This document shows, one piece after another, positions 46,801 to 59,099 of a stretch of 64,000 nt of DNA. The stretch is taken from contig OY727099.1 in NCBI GenBank assembly GCA_963402885.1, positions 27,237,001 through 27,301,000 of the forward strand, read 5' to 3'. Below the pieces are notes generated by a model that did no database searches, had not been told where the DNA came from, and saw only the letters and a list, made by a program, of their open reading frames with translations. A program made the translations under genes and the position numbers. How positions within the stretch are numbered: the stretch's first letter is position 1; each line of letters opens with the position of its first letter. This stretch comes from Antedon bifida. Lineage: Eukaryota; Echinodermata; Crinoidea; Comatulida; Antedonidae.

Positions 46801-49800
46801 TTCCAAAAACTCATTCCAAAAAATTCAAGTAATTAATAAACACAACAATTTACGTACAATCGATACGTACATTCTATCTTTTCTTTTTGAAAAAAAATAT
46901 TTTTAAGCAATAATTTTAAATTTATACTGCATATACGACAATTATCATTCATTTAGTAGATCAGGGGTTAATAATAAACGCGTAAATGATTAATTAACCC
47001 TTGACTGACCGTTATGAATGAATAATTCTGGTAAATGGAACACAAATGTTTACCACCTGTTTAGGCATTAGATTCCTACACAGTTGGAATCATAATGCAA
47101 TCAAATTAATTCTTAAAGCGTGGGTCCCACTAGAGACACAACGCAATGGCGTACGCGCAACGCAAGCAAGTTCACCAATGATAATCCATCGCTTATTGTT
47201 CAAATCACTTAAGCTTGGTTCCCACTAGAACGTAACGCAAGGACGTAAACGCAACGCAAGCGTTTTAACCAATGACAAGCGAAGTTATAGACAGTTAGCA
47301 ATCACAAGCGAATAAGCCATCGCTTGTGATTGGTCAATTCACTTGCGTTGCGTTACGTCCTTGTGTTGCGTCGCTAGTGGGAACCACGCTTTACATTGCG
47401 TTAGTCCCTGCGTTGCGTCGCTAGTGTGAACCAAGCAGCTTAAGCCGATACGCGATCGATCATCTGGTCCTTCCATGGAGGAGAGATCATATAGTTTCTT
47501 CCTTACGGTCTTTACAACGTAATGTGAGGTCGTTACGGTTATTACATTGTCATGTTCGTTTCCATGTTCTTGTGGTTTTGTTATGACAGGCCAAAATATT
47601 AAAGTTGCGTACTGGAATGTATAGCCTACTGTTGTAGGTCTAAATGTGTTTTTTAAACAACAACACCTGCTGCAGCTTGTTACATCTAAAAATATAAACA
47701 ATACTTTGGCTTGTTACTTAACATAACACGACTTGCTGCTACAACTAGTGCTAAATTACGTGTGTAATTCAGAGAGGTTTGTCCTTGGCAGATCTTCATG
47801 TCTGTTGAACTTGATTGTGTCAATGAATGATATAGATCGTTATCTATCTTATTGTATCCCCCTTTGTTTCATTTACAGTCAATGTATTCAATCGCGTCTT
47901 TAGAACAAAGGATGAGAGATTATATCACATAAAGATAACACGTGACTGAATGCCAGCTGAACATTCATCTCATTCATACCCTGTACTCGATTCAGTCATA
48001 AATAAAAAACACATTAGCCCAAGCATAATTATGATGAACAAAATTATTTATTTTGGCCGAATTTGAGTTGGTATAGGCCTAATCGCGCAAAACAAACTAT
48101 AATATTGATGTATTGAGATAAAAATCGTTCTTTGTCGACAGACGTTATCAGAATATAATTCATCCGTTAAAGCTCTGTCTACTATAAAACTTTATGTGAC
48201 AAAACAAATGTGATGTGCCCATATATGGACATGATGATGTCATAATCACTACTATATTTGGACATATCACTACCATATTTTGGCATATCACACTTGATAG
48301 TGTAGACAGAGCTTTATATTACGTTTTCCCGTGACACATCTATGGTATGTACATGGAATCGCAGACGGTATATTTTTTGCAGTAACCCTTCATTTTGACA
48401 TTTATTGATATATCGCCAAGACTGGGTGCGACCGGCGATTATAATATCTGATAACATATATCATATACATTGACTTTTAAAATTGCATTTCGAAAGTTGT
48501 ATCGAGTTAATATGCCGTTTAATAGCAGATCCTCGTACAGTACAATAGTAATAATTGATTCCGACAAGTTAATTATTAACGCATACTGAAAACGTACATA
48601 CATACGTACGTACACATAGTAAGTCAATATTTTAATATTGATACAATTATTTATCGTTGATTGTTGATTAATACAAAAAAATGTCCCCAATTCCAATTTA
48701 TTGTAATTGCTATAAGGATATTTATTTTCCTATTCGACTTGTGTTTTATTTGTAAATGTAATGTTGAAATAGGCATATAGGGCCTATACTGAGATGTGTG
48801 TTATAATTAAATGATGAATTATGAATATAATTAAGTGATTGTGTACAGTATGATTGAATAGGCCTACTGAATGGTGAAATATATACACCGAGATATGCGT
48901 GTAATAATTGAATTCAAAGATAATAATTAGCAAAGTCTGTTTTGTGTATGATAATTCATAACTTCGATATATCAGAGAATATTCAGCTTACAGCGGATTG
49001 TATGTTTTCCATAAATTAATAATTACATTCATTTTGTTCGATTGAACATGAAATGAATGCATTTTTTTTTTAAATCCATTATTTCTATTTCGTTTTATGC
49101 TAAATAGTATAGGCCTCATATTAGTAGGAGGGATGATGTTAAAAGCGACAAAACAACATAAATCACAAAGCCTGTCACACATGCTTGACAAATGTCGCAT
49201 TCCAAATTAAAATGAAATGCCTAATCTCGCTTAAAATTTTTTCTGAATTTGAAATATTTCGAAGATTGGTTAGCGTAGATTGTAATGTCAGAGGTTAAAG
49301 TTTGTTTAATGTATTCATATTGATTTCTATTTTTATACTGGAAAAATAGACAGTAATTAATTTGTTAATGGATTATTTGTCGTGTGCTCACATTTTTGAA
49401 CCCGGACTGTTAGTATGATTAATATTTCATCATCATAATATATCATCATCATTCAATAACAATGTCATCAGTAAACAGCATTGCGCATGTTGTTACCTTA
49501 AATGTTAATTCAATTTATTCATAAATTTTTAGCATAATTGATTATGTAAATGAGCTTATTTTGATGATTAGAATGATATGCCTCAGTGACTTCAAATACA
49601 GTACATTACCAACCCTCTCATTTTTCATAAAATAATACAATATGTGGATTTCCAGAGTTAATGTTTGGATTTTGTTTTACCGGTCGTGTCACATGTCACT
49701 CGCATCAATAGCCCAGACATGATGATCCTGATTATGATTTTAACTAAAGGCTAATTTATATTAAGACTAATTGTTTTAATTTAACGTCCCTGGATGCCAC

Positions 49801-52800
49801 ACGAGTATCGTGTGTGTTCTTAAAATTGAGGGCGCTAAACATAAAATGTACGAGATCAAATAAAGGTGGTGTAAAAATATATTGTGCTCCCCTAGCCTAC
49901 AGCCCTACCACGGCATTGGGTCGGTTCCACGACATCAGATGCCTTGATGTTGCCGCCTCATGATGTGTAGTGGAATATGGGTGAACCCCAAACACAGAAG
50001 TTCGCATAGCTTTAACTTCTTTCACCGGGCTTCAATGTTACGTTCCGATCGGCATGGGATTCGAACCCATGACATCAAAAGTAGTGTTTATTTTAACTTC
50101 AGAAGGTAATCCATCTGCTGGTAATAATGTCAGTTGATATTCAGGGACCTTCTTAAATTTCAAGAAAATGAAGAAGATCACGGTTTATTATTTATTACTC
50201 TTCATGTCTGTGATCCAGCAGATTCATATTTGATGAATTTCCTCCGGATTGCATTCAGCCATCTGCTAATAATTATTAAATTACTAAACGAGAATAGGAG
50301 TTTCTAATAACATTATACCGACTTTGTTTCTTGCTAAGCATTAAGCACTCACTCAATGGTACTAAATGGAATTACATTTGCATTATATAACAATTACACG
50401 TCATTATTATTATTATTATTATTATTATTCATATTTATTGTTATGAGGCATATACACAGCATAATAATGTAATAATAACTAATACGTATTGAGAGGATAT
50501 ATTGGGGTGTAGAAATTAAGAGAAAATCAACAAAGGTTGTACTGTATTAGACAAGATCGTCGTGAAATTAGATATTTGAGAGCACGATCTACCATCGAAC
50601 ATTTGGCAGTTTCTCTCTCGATCCGTGATAATAGAAATTTCGCATTGGTGGGTTACGCCTTCAAAAAATGTATAGAATTGAGATCTATATTCAAGACATT
50701 TTTATAATCATAAAGTACATTTTATCGTAAGTTAATTATTATGAAGTTAAGCGATAATAATGCCGCTGAATTTTGTATTTATTTATTTTTTTTTTATTTA
50801 ACAACATATTTATACAGGATTACACACAATCAAGTAGAAATAAACTTGTTTTGCATTGTGGCAATCATTCGCAGGTGGTAATACGAGGCATTTTGAAACA
50901 ATTATTTAAATGTCATTGATTTTTCATAATTGTTTTTATTTTTGTTATTATGTTCTATTTGATCCTAACGGAAGCCGTCACAAAGCGTATACCGCCCCCA
51001 AGAGTGGCACCGTTTCCTGCGATTCTCACATACAACACAAAGGCAATTATTATGAGTCATATTGCGATAATCGACGCAAATATTAATCATTGTTTTAATG
51101 TATTTCACGGCGTATTATTCACGCATTTGTCGTCTTGGTAACCAACATTATTAGAACATTAATCAAATATATCGTACCTCATAAAGTGTGCATGAACCTA
51201 CTGTAATCCGACGGTAAGTCTACGACGCGTACTTAAGCTTGGTTCCCACTAGGACGTAACGCAATGACATAGACGCAACGCAAGCGAGTTGACCAATCAC
51301 ACGCGACTGTTCAAATAATCCATCGCCGTAGATTGGTCAAATCACTTTACGTTGAGTTACGTCCTAGTGAGAACCAAGCTTAAAGACCCCTTCCCTGCAA
51401 TTTTGGACGTTTTTTGGAAAATAATACATATATATCACTTTAAAAACATTAAACCATGTCATTCCTTGTCTTAAATGTACGTTTTATGGTAAATTATGAT
51501 AAAAAGTGAGAAACAATGCACTACCTAAGTAGCTCGCGGCGATCGACCTCTCGTGGACGGTCTTAGGCCTAGCCTAGCTAGGCTTAGTTTTGTAGGCCTA
51601 GCTGGTAAACATCGGTAACGTACGAACATCGTACGCTAGCTATATACCTAGCCTGACGTTGTATAGTTGCTGCATTAATTGTCTTTCTATTTTTGACAGA
51701 CTCCGTTGATACAAATTGGGGAAAACCCGGTATTTTCGCTGAAAAGTTAGGAGTCTTCCATTTGTTTTGGCCTCACGATCGATCGAAAAGTGGGCGAATT
51801 ACAGGTGAAAAACAAAAATATCAATCCGCGCGCAATGCATTTTGGGATTTATAGCGGGCCGCTATAATTATTAGAATCGACTTATTTTTCACATTTTTAA
51901 CCGTTTAAAGACGAAAAAAGTTATCGCAATAGGACCATATAGTATTATTTTTACATTAAATATAGTTTGTGATCTTAAATTAGATCTAAAAAACGTAGGG
52001 AAGGGTTTAAAGGGCAACGCACGCGCACATAAACACGCACCAACATACAATTCCCTTCAATTGTTTACGTTCATGACGACTATGACATGAACATTATTTA
52101 AATTTAAAATGGAAAAAATAAGTAGGCTTAGAATAATACTTTTTTTAGACTGTACGTTGTTTGGATGTTACAGTTTAGGTACTCGGATAAGACCGAGTAC
52201 ATGTACAGTATGTATTGAACAGCGCCCGCTCTAGGTGGTGCGTGTATCTAAAAGGTGACTAACTTAAGTGTATAGCATTGACTCTTAATTATACTTAACG
52301 TACCCTCTAATAATATTTCACTGTACTACACTAGTATACCATGTGGGATGAAGGTTGCTGTCAGAAGACAAGATACTGAAGGACGTTTAACGCCCGCTAG
52401 ACGTGATACCGTACGGGAATCGGCTGTAATTCGTTCCTACAGTGATCTGTACCGAAGCTCGGTTTATCAAAGATGATATTATTATTATTAAAATATTATA
52501 CCTATAACTAATTATTATTACTATATGCTGTTGGGTCATAAAATGACAAAATGGATCGCCTTCAATTAATCTGTAAACAAACAAAAAACAATTCGCTAAT
52601 GACGTACATTGAGAACTTCCTATACGCACACGAGCCGAAAATTGATAAACAAAACCTAGATTATAAAAATACTATTAATACATATTTTAACTTTCTGTTG
52701 TGCGAGTTATATTTCTATGTTTTTCTTATAGATATTTCTCATTATGCAGAATTATGTACAGTATGTGTTTATGTCTTGTTTGTAGAACTGTTATATTTAA

Positions 52801-55800
52801 GGAAATGATTGTCGCACTACTATATTTAGAAACCCCCTATAAGGAAAGTGTAGGAGTCCATGGGATAAGATACGGGAAGTATTCGAAACAGACTCATAAG
52901 ATCACAACCAGTCTACTTAAACTTTGTCTCATTTACTTTGTATAAACAAGAATTCAAAATGGCTTTATCCGACTGTATGACATGTGTGAAATATATGATG
53001 TTTGCTTTTAACTTTTTATTTTGGGTAAGTTGAACAATGTATGTGATTAGATTTAGGCCTAAACATTGACGAAGTTAGAAGTGATAGGCTGTCACAGCTT
53101 TGACTCTGTGACCTATTGGACAAGGTTAGACCGCTAAGCTAAACAGCGTGAATAGTAATAATGTTTAAAACAGAAAAGTGTCGGTCTTTTTTTCTAAACT
53201 GAACATGAAGTTAAGTTGTTTAAAAAAACTCGTTTGTATGTTGATGTTTATAAACTATATTTTGAATGAATATTAAAAGATATTCGACACCAAAATTGAC
53301 AAAATGCACTCGTACAAGTGACTTTACTGACTGTACACAGAAACCATGCATGAACAATTGGATTTACAGTTAGAACCCCATTAAGGGGGAACACCTTAAC
53401 AGAGGCTTTGTCACAGGAAAGTTCACACTGAAAATATCAGCAACAAACATTATCTTAAAAATAAATTATGTAACTGTTATTTTTGCTCACGTGACTAAGC
53501 ATTACAGACGATATTCATTTCATCCGTCACTATTTCCTGATGTTCCATCTTCTACTCCCAGTTATCATCTATTCCATTTAAAGTAAAGTGTGTTTTAAAT
53601 TGTCTCTCAGTGCCATGATTATAAAATATAAAATGTTAGGCCTATTTACTTACATTTTAAAATGTCGGCATTTTAGTAATGCTTAAATGACGTTTAGAGA
53701 AGACTACAAAAGAAGGAAGAGATGGATTGACATGGTTTGTCAATTACTTCCTGCTGGATTCTTTGCATTGTAAGCGCGTGTTCCCTTGGCTATTTTTAAA
53801 TGTTTTCCCATGCATTTTTTTTATCTCAGATAAATCACTACTACCGGTACTATCTCTACCCAGCAGACATCTTTGTTACAGTTAATAATGTAACATCAAC
53901 ACCACTTAGCAATGAAGTGGTGGTTAGGACAATGCTGAATGTTGTGCCCCTATTCTAAGACAAACATAATAAACAAGATGCTCTACATAGAAAAAGTCTT
54001 ATTACAAGTTTTTAAGAGGGATGTTCTCTCTTGAAAAACAAAATCTCCTGGATTTGAACCCAAGGCCATTGGGATTGGTAGCCGAACATCTAAACCACCA
54101 AGCTACAGCTTTACATTACATTCCTTTTTTTGGAGAGTGATGATGTGGCGCGTTCCATCATTTCGAGTTACCACAGTAAACATCAACAAAGTTTGTATAA
54201 TTGGAATTTGATGGTACAGTTTCCTTAATAAAGAAACTGACCTTTGTATACTGGTAATGTGTTATTTCATTATTAATTACTAAAACAATGTGAAGGTCTC
54301 CATTTCACGGCAATTAAGTATTACATTAGACCTAGACCATGCCTAGACACTACCGAACAATATTGTAAATATTTACTCAATCGGAAAAATGGGTATGTTG
54401 CGTTTGTGGAATTTTATGCGTTAAATATGGAACCTGTGTTAGGCCTATAGTAAGGTCAATAAAATTCCCAAACAGATACGGACCATCGTCCATTAATAAA
54501 ACTAAATCGAGTATATTGCAAAAAAATTCAAATTTATAGTTAATGTGATCGAATTTAAACATTTAAAAATAGTTTACTCAAATCAGTCAAATTTATAAGT
54601 TCAGACGTTGTTGCTATTAATTTCCTAGATTGATCATTTTATATTCATGCTTGAACGAAGTATGTCTGCAGTTTGGTTGACTCACTAATTTACTGACGGG
54701 ATCCTAGCCGTAATTCCTTATGTCCTAATTTCGTTGGTCAGTGACCCGTATTATGTCTATCATGTTTATAATTGCGCAATAAATTTAAGAATTCTTAACT
54801 TTTTAAATAATAATTTTGAACATCTCTGATATGATGCGTCAACAAACGCGTCATATCCAGGTTCGGCTACCATGGTAACATACTCCTCTTGTCCATCTAC
54901 AACACAGAGTAGCAACAGTCTTGTTGAACATGGGGACCACTCTTAAAATAACAGACATTATGCCTAATAGAAACCAACACTTTGCGATTAGCTTAATAAT
55001 GACAGTTTCTCTGTTGTCTATGGAATGAAGGAAGAGAGCCAAGAGATAAACTATACCGACCCTCCTTTCACTATAAAATAGTCGATTAATATTGGGGACG
55101 GCCTTTGACACGAATGTACAGTAAACAAGTCTATAAATATCGTAAAGTTGCCGATTACAGTACTTTTGATTTTCAACTCTTTTGGGCTTTTAGTTGTGCC
55201 AATGATTTAAACTCTTGGGCTTGGCGAAAAGAACAATAAAATCTTACTTTATGAGGCCTATTTATTCTAATTGGTATCAAAACAAATCCCTTCTTGCAAA
55301 ATTTAAGGAAAAGAAAAGTTGTTCTAGTTTTCAATTATGGGAATCGAATAGGGAACCACTCGACATAACAATAGCAATACCACACCTATCATGTGAAACG
55401 ACTAGGAACACTAGACTATCACAACATGTATACTGAACTCGATCGAGAGTTGATTCGGAGGAAATTACTAAGAATTGAAGTACGTCAGTCAATTAACAAG
55501 TCCTTCAATTCTGTGTTTAGAAAGGAAAGACTGACCATAAACTACAGGACTACGTTTCCTTCCTTGTTTTGATAATAGACCATTCTATACCAACATGGCG
55601 GCTCACTGATCACATTCTGCGCACTCGAAAACACAAAAACTTGTGTGATCACATTCTGCGCACTTGAAAACACAACTCGTGTGATCACATTCTGCGCACT
55701 TGAAAACACAACTCGTGTGATCACATTCTGCGCACTCGAAAACACAACAACTCGTATGAAAACTTTGTGAAAGCAAAGGTTGAAGCTAGCTTGGTACAGT

Positions 55801-58800
55801 AATTCCCAGTCCGACTAAACGCAAAGACATGCGCAAAATAATTTGACCAATCACAACATGATGGATCGTCCGAATTGTCGCTTTTGATTGATCAACTCAT
55901 TGCGTTGTGCTTTCTTGCGTTAAGTGAGAATCAAGCTGTATTTAACCAACCATGACGCGATGCGTTGCGTCCTCCTAGTGGAATACACTGTACAGCTAAA
56001 CACATTTGGCGACTGTAGTAGCAAATTGATTAAACACATGATCTTTTGACTCACGCTTTGGTTATTTCTGTCATATTTTACCGATTTATTTTTGGCATAA
56101 ATGTATTTTCCATATTTTCACAGTAGGCTATGGTCGATTAGGCCTACCATAACCACCGCATGTAGATATTTCAATACGCCGCCTCCTCCGATGTCCACTG
56201 CTCGCCATGAGCAATTCGTTGGAATGGCGCTACAAATGGAAACATGCCGCTACCCGTCCCGCTACCATTATCATAGAAAGCATTTGTTCAAATTTTAATT
56301 GCGACGATGAAAGTATTTCTTTTTCTCTGTTTCTTCCCAGTAGCATAATAGGCCTACATATTATTCTATTTTTAAATTCTAAAATTAATTCTTATCAACA
56401 GTATTTTAAAGGTTATCAAATCTTGCACTTTTAATCAATCTGATAGCGGCACTTGTCACTTTCGTTCTTGGCCTATGCAAAGGGAATGGACAGTTATCAG
56501 TCGATGATATTAGTTACCCCTGATTTAAAGAGTTTGATTTACTCGTTATTTAAATTCGACAATATTGCTATATTCTCGAGGTACATGACTTTTAACATTA
56601 TGGTCTCCTCCACGCGATCCAATTACCATACCCCAGATTACTATGGAACGTACCATTATGTAATAGGGGATCGTTCATCAACAATTCTTATATTGCACAC
56701 ACATCAATTTAATTTGGCTCAATCAAATATTTTGGATTACATGCCGCTAGAAACTTTTTAGATCGGTAGAGTTGTGTTTTTATTATTGTTGAAGAAAGTT
56801 TTACATTTGAGAACGAAATAGAGAAAACATAAAACGTTCAATCTTTTTATATTTTATCTGTAGTTATGTGGATGTGCACTGCTGTGTGTGGGTCTATGGC
56901 TGTGTTTCGATCCCACAATGCGTGAGTACACGTACGCGGCAGAGGAGTTAGAAGAGTACTACATAGCAGTGTACGTGTTAATTGGAATCGGTGGGTTAAT
57001 GATGCTTATTGGGTTCCTTGGATGTTGTGGATCTTGCCTTGAGAACACTTGTTTACTTGGCACCGTAAGTATATACTTATTTAGAAACCAAAGACTCCTT
57101 TAAAATCTTTAAATATTCATGTAAGCTAGATGGAAGAACAACAATATGTTAACGAATCGTATAGTAGAAAGAATCAATGATGAATATTATGAACAGCCTG
57201 GCCAGGCTTACTTTACTAATGTTTAAAAAAATTGTAATTTGTTTGTTGATATTTTCCAGTTCTTTTTCTTCTTAATGCTGATTTGCATTGCTGAAGTAGG
57301 AGGCGGGTTATTTGCATATTTCAAACAAGAAGAGATTGAAACACTTATTCAAACAAGTAAGTTAATTGTTATTAACTGTAAAATATAGTAGAAACTTTCC
57401 AAAATCTTTGGTTAGATCACTAACATATAGAGGGCGCAAAACTACGACAATGCTCGACTTCTTCTATATTCAGTATGGCTTTGGTTCTCGATCCACAAGT
57501 TATCATTGTGATATCTTTGGCTAAACGTTTGTCTACATAACAATAATTTGATTGCTTGCTATATTGGGACGTCAACTGAAATCGGTATATGAATAGTCAA
57601 TAGTTTACGATTCGCTCCCGTACGACAACTGAAAATTTAACTCTATTTAATATAATATTTTCCATAATTGGACATCTGATTAATTTCTTTTCATTTAAAA
57701 ATAGAAATGCCGACATCTCTAAATAAGTACGATTCTGATAAACAAGTCAAGGAAGCAATTGACAAAATTCAACTTGATGTGAGTATTATTATTAATTCAG
57801 ATTATGTAACATTATAATCATTAATTTAACTCAACAAAGCATTTTAATCGACTGTAATTTTTTTTTTTTTACAGTTTTCATGCTGTGGGGTAAACGGTCC
57901 TATCGACTGGAAAAATACTACTTTTTTCCAGGCCAATGATGTGCCAGAATCGTGTTGTATAAACCAACAGACCGGTGAACGATCCTGTACCATGAAGCTT
58001 CCAGACGTGAATACAGATACTGATTTTACATCACTAGGCATTTCTCCTGACGTAAGTTTTATATTGTGTTGAATTATTATTGTAATTAAAGATTTGATTA
58101 ATGAATGTTTTATTTACACAGTTCTACACCAACTAATGCTTGGTTCCCACTAGAGACGCAACACACTGGACGTTTTCGACTCGGTCATATCACTTGCGTT
58201 GCGTCTCTATTTTTTCGGACGCAACGCAACGACGACATAGGCACGTAACGTAAGTGAGTTGACCAATCACAAGCGATGCATTATTCGAACTGTCGATTAT
58301 CATTGGTCAACACGCTTGCGTTGCGTTTACGTCCTAGACTTGCCCCAAGTCTGTATTTATTTTTTTTTTTTTTTACTTATTTGTTTTTATTTCGACCGCG
58401 ATTTTTGTCCGAAAATATCAAAACTCAAGTAATACACGTATGAAACGCCATATGTGCAAAAATATTTATATTTTTACTAATATTAAGACAAAACTCCGTC
58501 TGGAGCCAGTTTACGTCCTTGTGTTGTTGCGTTTTAGTGGGAACCAAGCTTTAGCAACCGTGCTTAAACTTCATTCATTTAACATGATTTGAACTGGTTT
58601 TAGTTAGTTAACTTTTAAGTTTTAGTTTTTTAATTTTTTTTTCAATTTAAAAATTGTTTTTTTTTTAGGGGTGTGCAAATAGTTTGTATAAAGCACTGCA
58701 GAGCAACGTCACGCTGGTCGCTGGACTCGTCATTGGAATTGGTGCCGTTCAGGTAAGTGCCCGGATATTTACGGGATTACCACTGGTTTTTAAAAATAGT

Positions 58801-59099
58801 ATATCAACGAAGTCAAGTTACCAATCACGACGCGATGGCTCATCCGAGACGCAACGTAAGTGATTTGACCAATCACAAGCGATGGATTATTCAGACTGTC
58901 ATTGTGATTGGTCAACCCACTTGCGTTGCGTCTCTGTTGAGAACCAAACTTGATCTAAGTAATTATGCATGCGTGACGTCACACTGTTATGATTGATTCC
59001 GATTCTTCATTTATGTTGTTCCTGTAGGTGTTGGGTATGATATTTTCGATGTGCTTGTGCTGTGCCATCAGGAATTCGGACAAGAATTACCCTGTTTGA
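43835..59099 (+). CDS. CD9-like: CD9/TSPAN2-type tetraspanin, seven coding exons
   Basis: Four-helix membrane organiser. Exons: 43835-43906, 56864-57064, 57260-57356, 57705-57778, 57875-58051, 58669-58752, 59028-59099; phases agree and give about 258 aa. The small loop lies between helix 1 (YILMVICVVAIALCGCALL) and helix 2 (AVYVLIGIGGLMMLIGFLG). The family signature GFLGCCGSCLENTCLLGTFF follows, then helix 3. The large loop has CCG (FSCCGVNG), a second pair (PESCCINQQ), a single C (ERSCTM) and GC (PDGCANSL), so six loop cysteines. Helix 4 ends VLGMIFSMCLCCAIR, almost as in CD9. The tail is RNSDKNYPV. Membrane-proximal cysteines suit palmitoylation. Intron 1 is about 13 kb, unlike the compact rest. 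Orthology within the CD9/CD81/TSPAN2 group is not resolved. Confidence 0.95.
47115..47210. mobile_element. Family B MITE, shortened copy
   Basis: The left end is present (AAAGCGTGGGTCCCACTAGA); it contains CCAAT once and stops where the next copy begins. Confidence 0.7.
47211..47441. mobile_element. Family B MITE with doubled right end
   Basis: A complete palindrome (AAGCTTGGTTCCCACTAG ... GCTAGTGGGAACCACGCTT) followed by a second right terminus (GCTAGTGTGAACCAAGC), as if two copies were nested or slipped. Two CCAAT boxes. Confidence 0.78.
48170..48314. mobile_element. Family A MITE with TA flanks
   Basis: A complete copy, AAGCTCTG to CAGAGCTT, with TA on both sides. One exact CArG box (CCATATATGG); the 20-mer motif is partly duplicated on the other arm. 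Confidence 0.85.
49895..50075 (-). mobile_element. tRNA-type SINE fragment
   Basis: On the minus strand GATGTCATGGGTTCGAATCC is a clear polymerase III B box in T-loop context. The remaining body (CCGCCTCATGATG, GGTTCCACGACATCAG) resembles a SINE body. The A-box half is not recognisable, so the copy is probably truncated. Confidence 0.55.
50402..50430. repeat. (ATT)n microsatellite
   Basis: Nine to ten uninterrupted ATT units in tetraspanin intron 1. Confidence 0.9.
51236..51380. mobile_element. Family B MITE with TA flanks
   Basis: AGCTTGGTTCCCACTAGGAC to CCTAGTGAGAACCAAGCT, with TA on each side. Two CCAAT boxes in opposite orientation. Its right flank is shared with the adjoining TTAA element. 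Confidence 0.82.
51384..52006. mobile_element. TTAA-flanked element (piggyBac-type MITE candidate)
   Basis: TTAA lies at both ends (51380-51383 and 52007-52010). The termini are similar inverted repeats (left AGACCCCTTCCCTGC; right, inverse, ACCCTTCCCTACG). It is 623 bp with no transposase frame, contains TAGGCCTAG blocks, and is less AT-rich than its surroundings. Confidence 0.55.
54045..54112 (-). mobile_element. tRNA-derived SINE-like fragment
   Basis: On the minus strand it reads AAGCTGTAGCTTGGTGGTTT (A-box-like) and CCTTGGGTTCAAATCCAGG (B box in a pairing T-arm). Its head resembles the copy near 5990. Confidence 0.6.
55608..55747. repeat. 36-39 bp minisatellite, 4 copies
   Basis: The unit begins TGATCACATTCTGCGCACTC and continues GAAAACACAACTCGTG, with length variants. 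Confidence 0.9.
55793..55940. mobile_element. Family B MITE, old copy
   Basis: Degenerate ends (TTGGTACAGTAATTCCCAGT ... GTGAGAATCAAGCT). One CCAAT box is kept. A further half-copy follows at 55945-55990. Confidence 0.65.
58137..58551. mobile_element. Family B MITE with internal insertion
   Basis: Left end AATGCTTGGTTCCCACTAGA, right end TAGTGGGAACCAAGCTT. A T-rich stretch of about 160 bp (about 58345-58508) interrupts the right arm. Two CCAAT boxes. In tetraspanin intron 5. Confidence 0.75.
58813..58951. mobile_element. Family B MITE in tetraspanin intron 6
   Basis: A worn copy holding three CCAAT boxes (ACCAATCACG, GACCAATCAC, GTGATTGGTC) and the GCGTTGCGTCTC arm. Confidence 0.72.

Larger units (their letters stand above)
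43907..56863 (+). other. Tetraspanin intron 1 (about 13 kb)
   Basis: No nested gene is supported. Contents seen: family B MITEs at 47115-47441, 51236-51380 and 55793-55940, a family A MITE at 48170-48314, SINE-like pieces near 49895-50075 and 54045-54112, a TTAA-flanked element at 51384-52006, an (ATT)n run at 50402-50430 and a minisatellite at 55608-55747. The rest is AT-rich sequence without recognisable structure. Such a long first intron commonly holds enhancers, but none can be identified by eye. Confidence 0.6.

Noticed and set aside
53090-53145. Possible tRNA-like sequence (GACCTATTGGACAAGG, GACCGCTAAGCTAAAC)
   Set aside because: The B-box match is poor and no cloverleaf pairing was evident.
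55542-55745. Minus-strand frame with repeated FSSAQNVITRVV
   Set aside because: Translation of the 36-39 bp minisatellite.
56101-56761. Cluster of plus-strand open frames just before tetraspanin exon 2
   Set aside because: No family resemblance and no splice phase linking them to the tetraspanin.
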